Of a DNA stretch of 64,000 bases, positions 22,965 to 33,681 are shown piece after piece (positions within the stretch are counted from its first letter, which is position 1; each line of letters starts with the position of its first letter). The notes under the pieces were generated by a model that worked only from the letters and a program-made list of their open reading frames with translations, ran no database searches and was not told where the DNA came from. This stretch comes from Tolypeutes matacus (lineage: Eukaryota > Chordata > Mammalia > Cingulata > Chlamyphoridae): positions 27,661,048-27,725,047 of the forward strand of contig JAKSZT010054334.1 of NCBI GenBank assembly GCA_026826555.1. Reading direction: 5' to 3'. The position numbers and the translations under genes were made by a program.

Positions 22965-23470
22965 TTTTTTCCTTCACATTATTTTTTCTTTGCCCGTTAT
23001 GCATAAAATACAGGATTCCCATATACCACCCAATTATAATTATTACCCTGTCCATGTAGTGTGGTTCCATGAATTTTAAAAAAATTTTTATTCTGTTATC
23101 ATATATACAATATAACATTTCCCCTTTTAATCACATCCAGGTATATAAATTCCAGTGCTGTTAATTATGTTCACAATGCCGTGCTACCATTGCCATCATC
23201 CATTACCAAAACATTTCCATCATCCCACATATGAACTCTGGACACTTTGAGCCTTAACTTCCCATTCCCTATCTCCACCCCAACTGCTGGTAATGTATAT
23301 TGTAGACTCTGACTCTATGAGTTTGCTTATTCTAATTATTTCAAGTCAGTGAGATCATACAATATCTGTCCTTTGGTGGCTCAATTATTTCACTCAACAT
23401 GATGTCTTAAAGGTTCATCCATGTGTCTGCCAGCCACAATGTTGTTAACTATATATAGTATATATAGCCG
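22965..23470 (-). mobile_element. L1 3' end, antisense
   Basis: T runs are followed by 'aatacaggattcccatatac', 'aattatgttcacaatgccgt', 'gcctattct'-like and 'aaggttcatccatgtg' blocks, the antisense L1 3' UTR and ORF2 end. 5' truncated near 23430-23470. Confidence 0.8.
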
Positions 23471-23834
23471 TTGGCTATTTATTTGTAACTCCGCAAAGTT
23501 TCAGTTTACTAAACAATGACTTAGGAATGAGCACTGAATACTTTAAGTACTTTAAAATAATGAAGACAAAAAAAAAATTTAAAAAACTCTGATGAGACCA
23601 TGTTCCAAAGATGGACTCTATTCAGCATCTTCTCCTCTAGTACAAAGTATAGCAATCCATTCCCCAAATCTAAGTTATGTCCTGACAGGTGAAGTCCCAT
23701 TGAAGAACTTAAACTATTAGAAAAATAAGTTGGACAGTAAATAAAATAAACAATTATATAAATGCAATTAGAAATATTTTGATTTTCACTGTGATAAAAT
23801 AATAAAAAATAAATAAAAATTGAGACTCAAAAAT
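23471..23834. other. AT-rich sequence of unknown origin
   Basis: No repeat or gene was recognised in the 360 bp between the antisense L1 and the short sense L1 fragment. Confidence 0.35.
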
Positions 23835-23893
23835 ATTAAATATATCTTAAAATGACATACATGCAATGGAATATTAAGCCATAAAAGGAATGA
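23835..23893 (+). mobile_element. Short L1 fragment, sense
   Basis: 'catgcaatggaatattaagc' followed by 'cataaaaggaatgaaatcctg' is the familiar L1 block near the ORF2 3' end. It is the L1 segment that should follow the point where the antisense L1 at 22965-23470 stops, but it is in the opposite orientation. Confidence 0.65.
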
Positions 23894-24388
23894 AATCCTG
23901 ATACTCAGCTTTGCTTTTGACTTCAGTAGGTATTTGGTTGCTCTTACAGATTTTCGGTTGCTCCTTGGCTTTTTTCATATTCTTTTCTACTGGCTGCCAG
24001 TCAACACTGATGCACCCAATATGGTTTGCAAGCTGAAGGAGGAAAAAACCCATCTCCCACAGCTCTTACAGCCAACTTTCCAACCTTCTGGAATATGAAA
24101 CCTGTGCACCATCCAGTGACACTTCCATTTAACAGCGGGGTCGCCAGGCTATACTTTTCTGCAGAGGGTCCAGATTCCTGCCTGAACAGTTTGCACCACC
24201 ATGGCTGCTTTTTAGCCAATTCTGGTCCAGAGACTCAAAATTTCCTTGACTGGACACGGCCATTTCAGCAAGCTCGTCTGGCGAGGACACACTCAGAGAC
24301 TGTGTGGAGACGTGGGACAAGGCACACCATAGTCGCCACTGTTGTCAGGTGGCTTCTGGCACGTGGAGCAGATGTTTCCGTTCCCATG
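23893..24388 (-). pseudogene. FUNDC2: FUNDC2 processed pseudogene, 3' truncated and frameshifted
   Basis: Minus-strand frames give, in order, an N-terminus near 24386 (ETSAPRARSH), '[13 protein letters not shown]' (about 24228-24266), '[11 protein letters not shown]', '[11 protein letters not shown]' and '[15 protein letters not shown]' (about 24090-24216), and then in another frame '[16 protein letters not shown]' and '[14 protein letters not shown]'. This is the order of the FUN14-domain protein FUNDC2, a mitochondrial outer-membrane protein. At least two frameshifts (near 24214 and 24041) and a stop near 24266 destroy the frame. Segments normally split by introns are contiguous, so it is a retrocopy. 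The homology stops after about three quarters of the protein, where the L1 fragment begins. No poly-A tail is seen. FUNDC1 fits less well because of the N-terminal match. Confidence 0.88.
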
Positions 24389-24397
24389 ACTTTTTAA

Positions 24398-24707
24398 AAA
24401 AATTAATAAATATGTGTTTATTTGATAACTAAAAACTTATTTTTTTTCAAATATATTTTTTATTTTTTTATAAAAAGGTATTTAGATTACATAAATGTTG
24501 CATGAAAATATAGGGGATTCCCATATGCCCAGCTTCCAACACCTCCCATGTTTTCCCACATAACTACATCTTTCATTAGTGTGGTGCATTCATTACAATT
24601 GATGAAAACATTTTAGAGCATTGCCACTAAGCATGGAATATGGTTTACATTATAGTTTACACTCTCTCCCGTACAATTTTGTAGGCTGTGGCAAGATATG
24701 TAAAAAG
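24398..24707 (-). mobile_element. L1 3' end insertion, antisense, with target duplications
   Basis: Same family as 1-245, reversed: 'aggggattcccatatgccca', 'tctttcattagtgtggtgca' and 'cactaagcatggaatatgg'. Perfect 15-bp direct repeats (cccatgactttttaa) lie at 24383-24397 and 24708-24722, so the insertion landed at the 5' edge of the FUNDC2 retrocopy and is younger than it. Confidence 0.85.
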
Positions 24708-24734
24708 CCCATGACTTTTTAACATTAAAATGTC

Positions 24735-26340
24735 TTAAGATTATATTCATTGGAGGACATCATATCTTTCCATCTGTTCTGACTCACTTGGTGCCCAATC
24801 AAATCTCATTGTTTTAAATACCATCTATACCATGATGACTTACACATTTATATTTCCATTTTGGTCCTTTCTTCCAAACTCCAGACTCATACATCCAATT
24901 GTCTACTTTTAATCTTCCCTTGGGTTTTTAACAGGCATCCCAGACAACATTTCCAAAACTGAGCTTCTGCTCTTCTGCATTGCCCAAATTGTTTCTCACA
25001 ATTAGTTAGTTAGTGGCAACTTTGTCATTCCTATTGATCAAGATGAAAAATTGGGGGACACTCATTTTTTTTTAAGATTTATTTATTTATTTATCTCCCC
25101 CCCACCACCACTGTTTTATGCTCACTGTCTGCTATCTGTGTCCATTTGCTGTGTGTTCTTCTGTGTTTGCTTGTTTTCTCTTTAGGCAGCACTGGGAACT
25201 GATCCTGGGACCTTCCGGAGTGGGAGAAGGGTGCTCAGTCTCTTGCACCACCTCAGCTTCCTGGTCTGCTATGTCTCTATTGTCTCTCTTCTCTGTCTCT
25301 TTTTTGTTGCATCATCTTGCTGTGCTAGCTCTCTGCGTGGGCCAGCACTCTACGTGGGCCAGCACTCTCTGTGTGGGCCAGCTTGCCTTTCACCAGGAGA
25401 CCCTGAGAATTGAACCCTGGGCCTCCTATATGGTAGACAGGAGCCCAATCACTTGAACCACATCCACTTCCTTGGGGACACCTTTTTGATATCTGTCTTT
25501 CTCTCATATCTCATAGCCAACCTCTCAGAAAATTCTATTGGCTATATAGTCAAAATATATCTAGAACCCAGACACTTCTCAGTACCTCCCCTGCCATGAC
25601 TGTGCTCCAAGCCATCAAAATCTCTTCCTTAGATTATTTCAATAGCTATCTCACTGGTCTTCCTGCTTTTGCCCTTGTACCTCATATCTATTCACAATAC
25701 AACATCAGTAGCGATCCTATTAAAACATAAAGCATATCATGTCACTGCTCTGTTCAAAATGGCTCCCTCATTTCCATGGCCCCCATCTCACCCACAGTAA
25801 AAACCAAAGTCCTGACAATGGCATGCAAGGCTCTAATGAACTGACTGTCCTCTCCATTACCTGTCTGAACTCATCTCTCACTCATCTCCACATTGCTCCC
25901 TAAATTCCTGTCACACAGGAATTTTGCTACTCTTTGAACTCTCTAGCCTAACTCTCTAGCCTTACTCATGCCTCAGGGCTTTTGCATTTGTTTCCTTTTC
26001 ATGAAATGCTCTTTTTTTCAGATATACTCATGGCTGGTTCGCTCACTTCCTTCAGGTATTTGCTCAAATGTCACTTCTCAGAGGTCTATCCTAACCCCCA
26101 CTCACGGCCCCTTCCTGAGAGTCCCCATCTCCCTTCTCTGCTTTATTTTTTCCATTGCATTTATCACCATCTAAGTACTGTGTATTTTAGCTTTTATTAT
26201 TCTCTCTGTCTTTCTTCTAGAATATAAGTTCCAAAAGGACAGAAATTTTTTTCTCCTCAACCATTGTATCCTCAGAGCCTTAGATAGTGCCTGCCACATA
26301 GTAGGTACTCAAGAAGAGTTTGTCAAATGAATATGAATGA
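24735..26340 (+). mobile_element. L2 LINE 3' region, sense, to near the natural 3' end
   Basis: The L2 series is readable: 'aataccatctataccatgat', 'ggcatcccagacaacatttc', then after a SINE 'ctgtgctccaagccatcaaa', 'taaaacataaagcatatcat', 'catgcctcagggcttttgca', 'cttcaggtatttgctcaaat' and finally 'gtgcctgccacatagtagg' with a degenerate TGAA end at about 26325. This is the 3' third of L2 including the end of its reverse transcriptase frame, heavily mutated. It is interrupted by the SINE at 25064-25471. Confidence 0.9.
25064..25471 (-). mobile_element. DAS-type SINE, long dimeric form, antisense
   Basis: AT-rich tail (TTTA repeats), pyrimidine-rich body, internal tRNA-like unit (antisense 'gggaactgatcctgggac' near 25194), three 'gtgggccagcactct'-like spacer repeats (about 25335-25390) and the main head near 25405-25470. 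Target duplications of about 12 bp (ttggggacac core) lie at 25051-25063 and 25472-25483 with one length difference. Confidence 0.92.
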
Positions 26341-26459
26341 TTGTTCCATATTTCTCTGAGACAGACCAGGAAGTTAATTGAGGGAGAATAAAGCTTCTAG
26401 GGTTAAGTAAGTAGTCCAGAGTAAATGAGATGTCTGGAATGAGAGCCCAGTTCTCTCAA

Positions 26460-26970
26460 CTCCAAGTGCTTGGGAATTTCATTACATGTGGCATTTGATC
26501 CAGAAGTGGCCCTCTGAAGATCTTGCTGAACTCGAGTGGGCAAGGGCTGTAGGAATTGACCCAGGCACAGGGAAGCACTCTAAAGTCTTTGGTGGTCAGC
26601 CAGTTAAATTCCTTGGATCCAAACTGCTTTTCACAAGAGAAGAATTCAAAGTAAGCTTTCACTGCAGGGTGACAAGAAGGGACATTAATCTGCCAGAGCA
26701 GCTGTTTGCTCTTATAAAATACATCAGCCTTCATAATAATGAAAAATCCAAAAGGCAGCTTTGCCGATTGAATTGAAAGTCAATGGGAATCAAGGAATTG
26801 TCCATGTTGAATTATTAAGTAACTCTTTCTAAATTAAGCCTTTTGGATCAGCAGCAAACTGGACTGCAGCTTGCACAAATGTATGTTTTCCTCGCTTCCC
26901 TGTTAGGAGAAGTTATATTAGATGCATGCCAGCATATCAATCAAAGGCCCCAAAACAGGTGTGTGAAATG
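26460..26970. other. Non-repeat block, candidate conserved noncoding element
   Basis: Repeat-free sequence of even composition with an E-box (cagctg near 26700), TAAT-type motifs and long stretches lacking simple sequence. A frame of 96 codons on plus and one of 92 codons on minus overlap here. Neither resembles a known protein, and the lack of stops on both strands argues for composition rather than coding. Confidence 0.3.
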
Positions 26971-27670
26971 ACCATCCATCAAATGGGATCTCTGGCCACC
27001 CCACAACAAAGTGATTTGGAACTCGTTCAAAGGATAATGCACAGGAAAAGGGAGAGGCTGTGCAACGCTTTTAGTTGAATTCAAAAGAGACTGGAAAATA
27101 CAAATTGATGTTGGAACAAAATCAGAAAATATGCACAGCACTTTGCTTATTCTTATTTAGACTGCCACTTTGAGAAATGGAAAGAGTAATTCAGGCACCT
27201 GTGGAAAGGGCCTGAATTTAATATGATTTAAAAAAAAAATTCGCAACAGTTTTAGATCTATCAAAAAACTGAAAAGATAGTACAGTGAGTTCCCTTATAA
27301 CCCACTCCCATTATTAACATACCTATATTAGTATGCTACATTTGTCACAATCAAGGAACCAATACTAACACATTATTACTGTTAACTGAAGTTTCAGCTT
27401 TCATTAGTTAATACGTAATGTACCCATCCAAGATACCACGTTACATGTAGTCACCATGTCTCCTTAAGGTCCTCTTGGCTGTGACAGTTTCTCACACTGT
27501 CTGTTTTTGATGACCTTAACAGTTCTGGGAATATTGGTCAGGTACTTTTTAGAATGCCCCTCAATTGGGATTTGTCATGCTTTAATTGTAGTAATATATT
27601 TTTGGTAGAAAGACCACAAGGTAAGGTGCTATTCTCATCACATCATATCAAAGTTACATACTAACAGCAT

Positions 27671-27775
27671 CGTTTTTTTTTTTTTTTTTTTTGAGGTACT
27701 AGGGGCCTGGGATTGAACCCAGGACCTCATATGTGGAAGCTGATGCTCAACCACTGAGCCACATAGGCTTCCTGA
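27671..27775 (-). mobile_element. DAS-type SINE, short form, antisense (first of a pair)
   Basis: T run, antisense B box 'gggattgaacccaggacc' and antisense head 'tgagccacataggcttcc'. It abuts a second SINE. Confidence 0.9.
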
Positions 27776-27893
27776 GTTGGTTTTTTCATTTGTTTTGCTT
27801 GTTTTTGTTTTTTCTGGAGGCACCAGGAACTGAGCCCAGCACCTCCCGTGTGGGAGCTGGGTACTCAGTGGCTTGAGCCGCATCTGCTCCCTC
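27776..27893 (-). mobile_element. DAS-type SINE, short form, antisense (second of a pair)
   Basis: T-rich tail (about 27780-27816), 'aggaactgagcccagcacct' (antisense B box with changes) and antisense head 'tgagccgcatctgctccc'. Confidence 0.88.
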
Positions 27894-29826
27894 AACATGA
27901 CTTCTTGCTGTTGATGTTAACTTGATTATTTGGTGGAGATAATGTTTGTCAGATCTCCCTACTTTTTTCACCCTTTTCATACTATGTTATTTGGAAGCAA
28001 GTCACTATGTACAGTCTCCACTTATACTCTACCTCCTTGAGGGTGGAATATCTACATAAATTATTTGGAATTCTTCCTTAAGGGAGATTTGCCTCATTCT
28101 ACTATTTCTTTATTTCCATCATTTGTTTATTTCACTTACATCACTAAAAATTTATGAAACATAATATATAAGACATATGTAAACATAGTTGATAATTTAT
28201 CTTTGAAAATAAAAGTATATATTAGATCATCTGTATATTTATGTGAGTATGGACTCATGGATATTTATTTTGTACTCTGGGTTATAATCTGATACTACTT
28301 AAATTATTCCACCTTTGGCTATTGGGAGCTCTTCCAGTTGGCTCTTGTGTCCCTTTGACATCCCCCATAATTGTAGACTTAAAAAATTTTTTTTTAAAGT
28401 CAGTACAGTATGCCTCAGGCTCATCTTGTGTATTTCCTGCCTCATCCTAGAATCAGCCATTACTCCAAGAGCCCTGATTCCTTTTATTGGAAAATTGTCT
28501 TAGAAATTAAGATCTGGGCACTAGGTGTGCTGTTGCTTCTAGGACCTCTCAGCTGACAGAACAAGGAAATATATGTGTGTATACAAACACATTAATCTAT
28601 CTATACACATATCTATAAGTATTTCTATATGTAGCTCTGTAGCTGTATTAAGCTAAACATTAGTTCATATTGATGTCTTGAATTAGAATCCATTGCCACA
28701 TGGATCTTTCTAGCTTCCTGCTCTTGCTCATCTATACCTCCCACTCCAACAGTGAGAATTTGGCCCCCACCATCCATTTACTCCATGGTTCAATTCTAGT
28801 ATATGTGGATAGTGGGTTCAGATTGTTAATACACACCCTTGTGGGAGACAACTTTGTCAATTGCTGTACAGTGCTTATGTACAGTTCCTTTGCCTTTGTT
28901 CTTACAGACTCTACTCATTTCAGAGTTCCTTAGGTCAGCAACTTTTCCTCCACAATCTTCAGTGAGGTTGATTTGTACATTGGCAATACACTTAGATTAT
29001 TTTGTCACATTCTGCATTTCACTCTTGTCTTCCCCTATTTCCCAAATGATCTTGAAAAATGATTTTTTAAGGTTCACTCTTAGGGCTATTAAGTTCTATG
29101 GATTTTGACAAATGCATAGTGCCATGAATCCATTATTACAGTATCATACAGAATAGTCTCTCTATTGTCCCACCCCACCCCGCCAAATCCCCTATGCCTC
29201 AACCCTCCTACCATCTCAAAGCCCTGCCAACTATTACTGATCTCTTCACTGAGCCTATAGTTTTGCCTTTTCCAGAAGGTCATACATTTGTAATCATACA
29301 TTATGTAACCTTTTCAGACTGGCTTCTTTCACTAAGCGTTAGACATTCCTCCACATTTTTGTGTGGCCTGGTAGCTCATTCCTTTTTTTGCTGAATAGTG
29401 TTCCGTTATATAAAGGTACCACAGTTTGTTTACCTATTGATCTATTGAAAGGCATCTTGGTTGCTTCCAGTTTTGGGTGATTATGAAAAAGCTTCTATAA
29501 ACATTTGTGTGCAGGTTTTTGTGTGGACGTAAGTTTTCACATCAATTGAGTAAATACCTAGGGACCTGATTGCGGGATCATATGTTAAGACTCTTTGTAG
29601 CTTTGTGAAAAACTGCCACACTATCTTCCAAAGAGGTTGCATGATTTTGCATTCCTACCAGCAATGAATGAGAACCCTTGTTGCTTCATAACCTTGCCAG
29701 TTGTCAGTTTTTTTGGATTTTAGTCATTCTAATAGGTGTGTAGTGGCATTTCATTGTTTTAATTCACATTTTCCTGATGACAAATGATATTTAGCTTTTT
29801 TCATCTGCTTATTTGGAAAGGGCCTG

Positions 29827-31139
29827 TTTTTAAGGATCCAAAAACCCCTTGTCTAATGTGAACAGGCTTTCCTATGCTGGCAGTTTGTCATTATTCAATC
29901 TAAACTCTGAAAATTGAGAGAAGGGAATTTTTTAAATGGAAAGTTTCTCCCATACAATTTAAAAATGGCTGAAAAATATTTCTGACATAATTACAGTACA
30001 AGGAGATAGCAATGCCTTTGCTGACAATGAGCCAAGTCTGTGCATAATTATTTCAAATAAAGCTGATTTGTGTTCTAGAAAATATTATTTTAAATTTTTT
30101 AGTGAAAGAGTATGACTTTTCAATGACCACCAAATGTTTTATAAAACTCCAGCTCACCTTTGCCTACCCTTTATCTTCTGATTAAAGGGCACTGGACAAT
30201 TGCAAGGGCCACCTCATAGACTTCTGATGCTTCTGGCTTTAATATTCTATGCTAGATTCACAGGACTCTTCTACAGATGCTAAGCATTCAATCCTGAAGG
30301 CTCCACTTCATCATCAGGTAATTAGTATTTTCATTAACTTGCTTATTGTCAAGGAAAATGAGCCTTGATCATCTAATTTTTCCTCAATGAGTTGAATATT
30401 GTAATATATCTATAATTAATGTGCTTTATGCCACAAACGTGTAATGGAGTAGAAATCTGAGGCTGCTCCCAGCAGTCACTGTCAGTAAATGTTTGATGAA
30501 TAAACAGAGACTTTCTAATGGGAAATGGTGGTGACTTTTATAAGCAGACACAATAAAGACTTTATTAACATACTTAAGAAGCATTCTGGGAAATAGAATT
30601 GAATGTATTATTACTGCAGTCTCCTTTTGTGAAAAGTAAATTTTACTGTCCTCATAACAAATGTTTACTTGTGTGATGCAAGTTATAGTATCAGTATTTT
30701 ATGGTATATTCCACAATTTAATACAATGAAGCTTAAATTAGCTACACATTCCTTATGGGTTTGAGATTCTGGGGAATTACAAGTACCAACAATCCTGTAT
30801 GTTGGTGATTTGCATACCTGGTTTACATGGAGAGGAAACAGGGCACCTATTTCAGGATTTTTAAAAGCCCATGGACAAGGTATTTATGTTAGGTAATAAA
30901 TATGATAAGGAAATATGGCTGTGTGTTTAGTCTACATATAAAGAGTCAAGTTTTAAATAGTACCTTTTTAAAAAAAGACAAATGGGCTAAATTTGAGAGT
31001 ATATCTTTGCAAGCTCTCATGAGAATCTAGAGATATAAGTTTCATTGTATCAACCTATATCTCTTTGCCTTTGGGACCATACAGCAGTTTGACTTAAGAA
31101 TTTCCTTTTCTTTGTTATTTGTTAAATAGGATTGGAAGG
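29827..31139. other. Unique AT-rich sequence, nothing firmly recognised
   Basis: No repeat or gene was recognised in about 1.3 kb. The part at about 30300-30560 has TAAT-rich, repeat-free character but is weaker than the other candidate elements. Confidence 0.4.
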
Positions 31140-31290
31140 GCAGAAAGGAGCCCACAAGGTTGCCTGTCCATTTTTCTAAAGATGAGGTATCTGCAGGGGG
31201 AAGATTTTAAATGATTTTCCCATGGTTCTATAGCTAGAAAGTGGCATGCATGGGAACTAGAACCAGATGGCCTTATTCTTCTCAATACAC
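31140..31290 (-). mobile_element. MIR SINE, antisense
   Basis: 'tccatttttctaaagatgag', 'ttttcccatggttctatagc', 'tagaaagtggcatgcatggg' and 'aactagaaccagatgg' follow the antisense MIR order. Confidence 0.7.
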
Positions 31291-31539
31291 TCTTTCCACC
31301 AGGCATGGGTTTGTAAGTGAGAAGCCCTTTCACCATTGTTACTTGAACAACTCTCAACAAACCTCTGCTCAATGCTAGGGGATGGCAGCTCGTGTCTTAC
31401 ATGGACGTACAAGAAAGCCATTTCCAAGTTTGCCCTGGCTCAGCCCGGCTCTAGTTCCAAGCACTGTGCAAAGATGAAGAGAAAAGAAAATCAACGCAGG
31501 CAAAGAGTAACACAGGGTAACATTTTAACCATGGCAATA
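31291..31539. other. Unique sequence, nothing recognised
   Basis: An open frame of 84 codons (31336-31590) shows no protein features and runs into L2 sequence. Confidence 0.4.
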
Positions 31540-32095
31540 AGGAAGTCCATCCGCCCTGTATGTTGTAGACAAAGTGGATCTCTCAAATAAAATTGCATCA
31601 TTTTAACTGCTGTTCAAAACTCTCTGGCTTGGCTTCCCATTGTTCTTGGTTTAAAGAATAAATTTAGAAGCTCTGCAGCCACTGCCCACCACTCCATTCT
31701 CAAACTATGCCATTCCTTCCACCCACTTGTGCACAGCCCCCGGACCTTCTTTCAGCTCCTAAAATGCGGCATGTGCCTTCTCACCTCTTTATGTGTTTCT
31801 TCAACCATCCCCTAATCATCCTCCAGTTTTGGGTTCAAACATCATTTTCTTGGAGAATCCTTCTCTAGGACAGCTTCTTTTATTTTATGTGCTCATATAA
31901 CTGTGAACTCTGTTCCTCTTCTTAGATTACTTAATTTCATGTATGTTTATTTGAGTGAGGCCCATCTTTTCCTACTAACTGGTAAGTTCTTTGAGCTAAA
32001 GCTGTGTAAACTTTTGTTTACTGTTGTATTCCCACTGCCTAATACAGTGCCTGGCACATAGTAGACATCCAGAAACCTATCTCTTGAAGACACAG
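31540..32095 (+). mobile_element. L2 LINE 3' end, sense
   Basis: 'aataaaattgcatcatttta', 'ctggcttggcttcccattg', 'gtgccttctcacctctttat' and 'cagtgcctggcacatagtag' trace the L2 3' end to its terminus. Confidence 0.8.
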
Positions 32096-32449
32096 AGTTA
32101 TTTACCCAAAAAAGTGTTGAAATACAGTCATTCCTCTCATAGGCAGTATATTTAAATTATAAAGATGTTTACAGTCTCCAGTTGCTAATGTATGAAGAGA
32201 GTCTAATTACACCACTTTTCCTCTAATATATGGAGCAAGCAACTATTTGGACAAGAATGGGATGTGAACACAGGGTGATGAAAGAAGTAAAGAATCCATT
32301 CATTTTTTTCAAAGGTCTATAAAAAACTGTGTCTTTTTCAGAGGAAAGTGAGCTAAGCCAGTTATTCAACACACTTTCATTTTGTGCTCCAGATTCTTAC
32401 TTGAAATTACCCATTGGACAATTGCTTGTACACCTGTATAGTTTGCAGG
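32096..32449. other. Unique sequence, nothing recognised
   Basis: No repeat or gene was recognised. Confidence 0.4.
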
Positions 32450-32965
32450 CAACTCAAACACCACATACTGAATTCATTGCCTTCTCTCTCAAACCAGGTC
32501 CTTCTCTTGAGTTACTTATCTCTTAATAGGAAAATTATTTTCTACTCCTCTTGCTCATTTAGTTCCCAAATCGGATCCATTTTCTTGATTCTTCTCCTAA
32601 ATATCTCCCCAAACTGTTTTCTCCTATCCACTGTGAGGTCGGTGGCTCAGAGGTGCATCATCTGTTGCACCTCTTATGCTATTGCTACAGCTTCCCAAAT
32701 GGTAGCTCTGCTGCAAATGACGGTCCTCACCAATCTATTTTCTTTTACCACCAACGTTCTTGTAAAAATGAAACCTGACCATGACACCCCCCATTTAAGA
32801 AACTCTTTTGTCTAGCTATGGCCTATAAACTCTTTAGGACTGCAAATAAGGCTTTGCACAATAGCATTGCAACTTATCTTTCCAGCTTCACCAAAAATCA
32901 TCTTACATGTACACTGTAAACCCAGTCATTTTGAACTTCCCATATTGTTCTTAACATAACATGGA
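32450..32965 (+). mobile_element. L2/CR1-like LINE 3' fragment, sense
   Basis: 'tgaaacctgaccatgacacc', 'ccccatttaagaaactc', 'agctatggcctataaactc' and 'catgtacactgtaaaccc' follow a common mammalian LINE 3' pattern. An open frame of 133 codons across it is the degraded LINE frame or chance, not a gene. Confidence 0.5.
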
Positions 32966-33354
32966 CTTTCAGGACTCATGAAACATACCTGTTTAAAATC
33001 CTCCAATAACTTCTCCCAACGGTTAGAATCAAATGGATCAAGATATGCTTTATATTTTTGTAAAGATTATACTCATCAGTGATAAATAGTTCAAATTTTG
33101 AGTCTTATGAAGTAAAAGACTAACAAATGAACTAGAAGTATTTTATAGTTTCTTATCACTTAAACTGGATTATATTTTTCAGGATATGACATAAATAGAA
33201 AATGAGGTAATAGGACTGGTCAGCTATTTCAAATATAAGATGCTATCCAAATTAATTTCCTTTACCCTTGATGCCCTTAAAAGATAGAACAGCAATTTAT
33301 TAAAGTCTGGCATTATGTATGCGAGATTTTATTTTGGACAATCTGAATTAGAGA

Positions 33355-33497
33355 CCTTCCTTCTGCTGTCCCTTCCATATGACCCTGGGCAAGTTGCTCT
33401 TTTCTTAACCTAAGTTTCCTCATTTGCATAATGTGCATTAACAGAAACTAACATAGGTGTGGTTTTGAGGGTCAAACTGAGGTATAAAGTGCCTTGT
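33355..33497 (+). mobile_element. MIR SINE, sense, truncated by L1 insertion
   Basis: 'atgaccctgggcaagttgct', 'taagtttcctcatttgcata' and 'gaggtataaagtgccttgta' give the sense MIR. The L1 target site lies at its end. Confidence 0.8.
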
Positions 33498-33658
33498 AAA
33501 AGACGTCAATTTTTTTTTTCATTGATGATTGCACTTTTAAAATAATTGTACTATTTTAAAATAGTATTTATCTTTGCTTCAATTGATGAAATATTATTAA
33601 AATAGTTCCATCTATCATCTATTATTGACATTAGGTATATTTTCCCCCCATACCACCC

Positions 33659-33681
33659 TATTATTATTATTATTATTATTG
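33659..33681. repeat. (ATT)n microsatellite in L1 3' UTR
   Basis: Seven ATT units inside the first 3' UTR module. A similar run occurs in the L1 fragment at about 57043-57056. Confidence 0.9.

Larger units (their letters stand above)
27215..29813 (-). mobile_element. Old L1 (L1M type), antisense, 5' truncated, two SINEs inside
   Basis: A long L1M-style 3' UTR is read in antisense from 27231 (A run, then 'gcaacagttttagatctatc', 'tctcacactgtctgtttttg'). From about 28960 it runs into the ORF2 end ('ctattgaaaggcatcttgg', 'aaacatttgtgtgcaggttt', 'gtttaattcacattttcctg'-like). Perfect 13-bp direct repeats (tggaaagggcctg) at 27202-27214 and 29814-29826 define the insertion. No intact frame. Confidence 0.8.

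Noticed and set aside
24026..24397. 123-codon open frame on the plus strand
   Set aside because: It is the antisense shadow of the FUNDC2 retrocopy, which explains the sequence on the minus strand.
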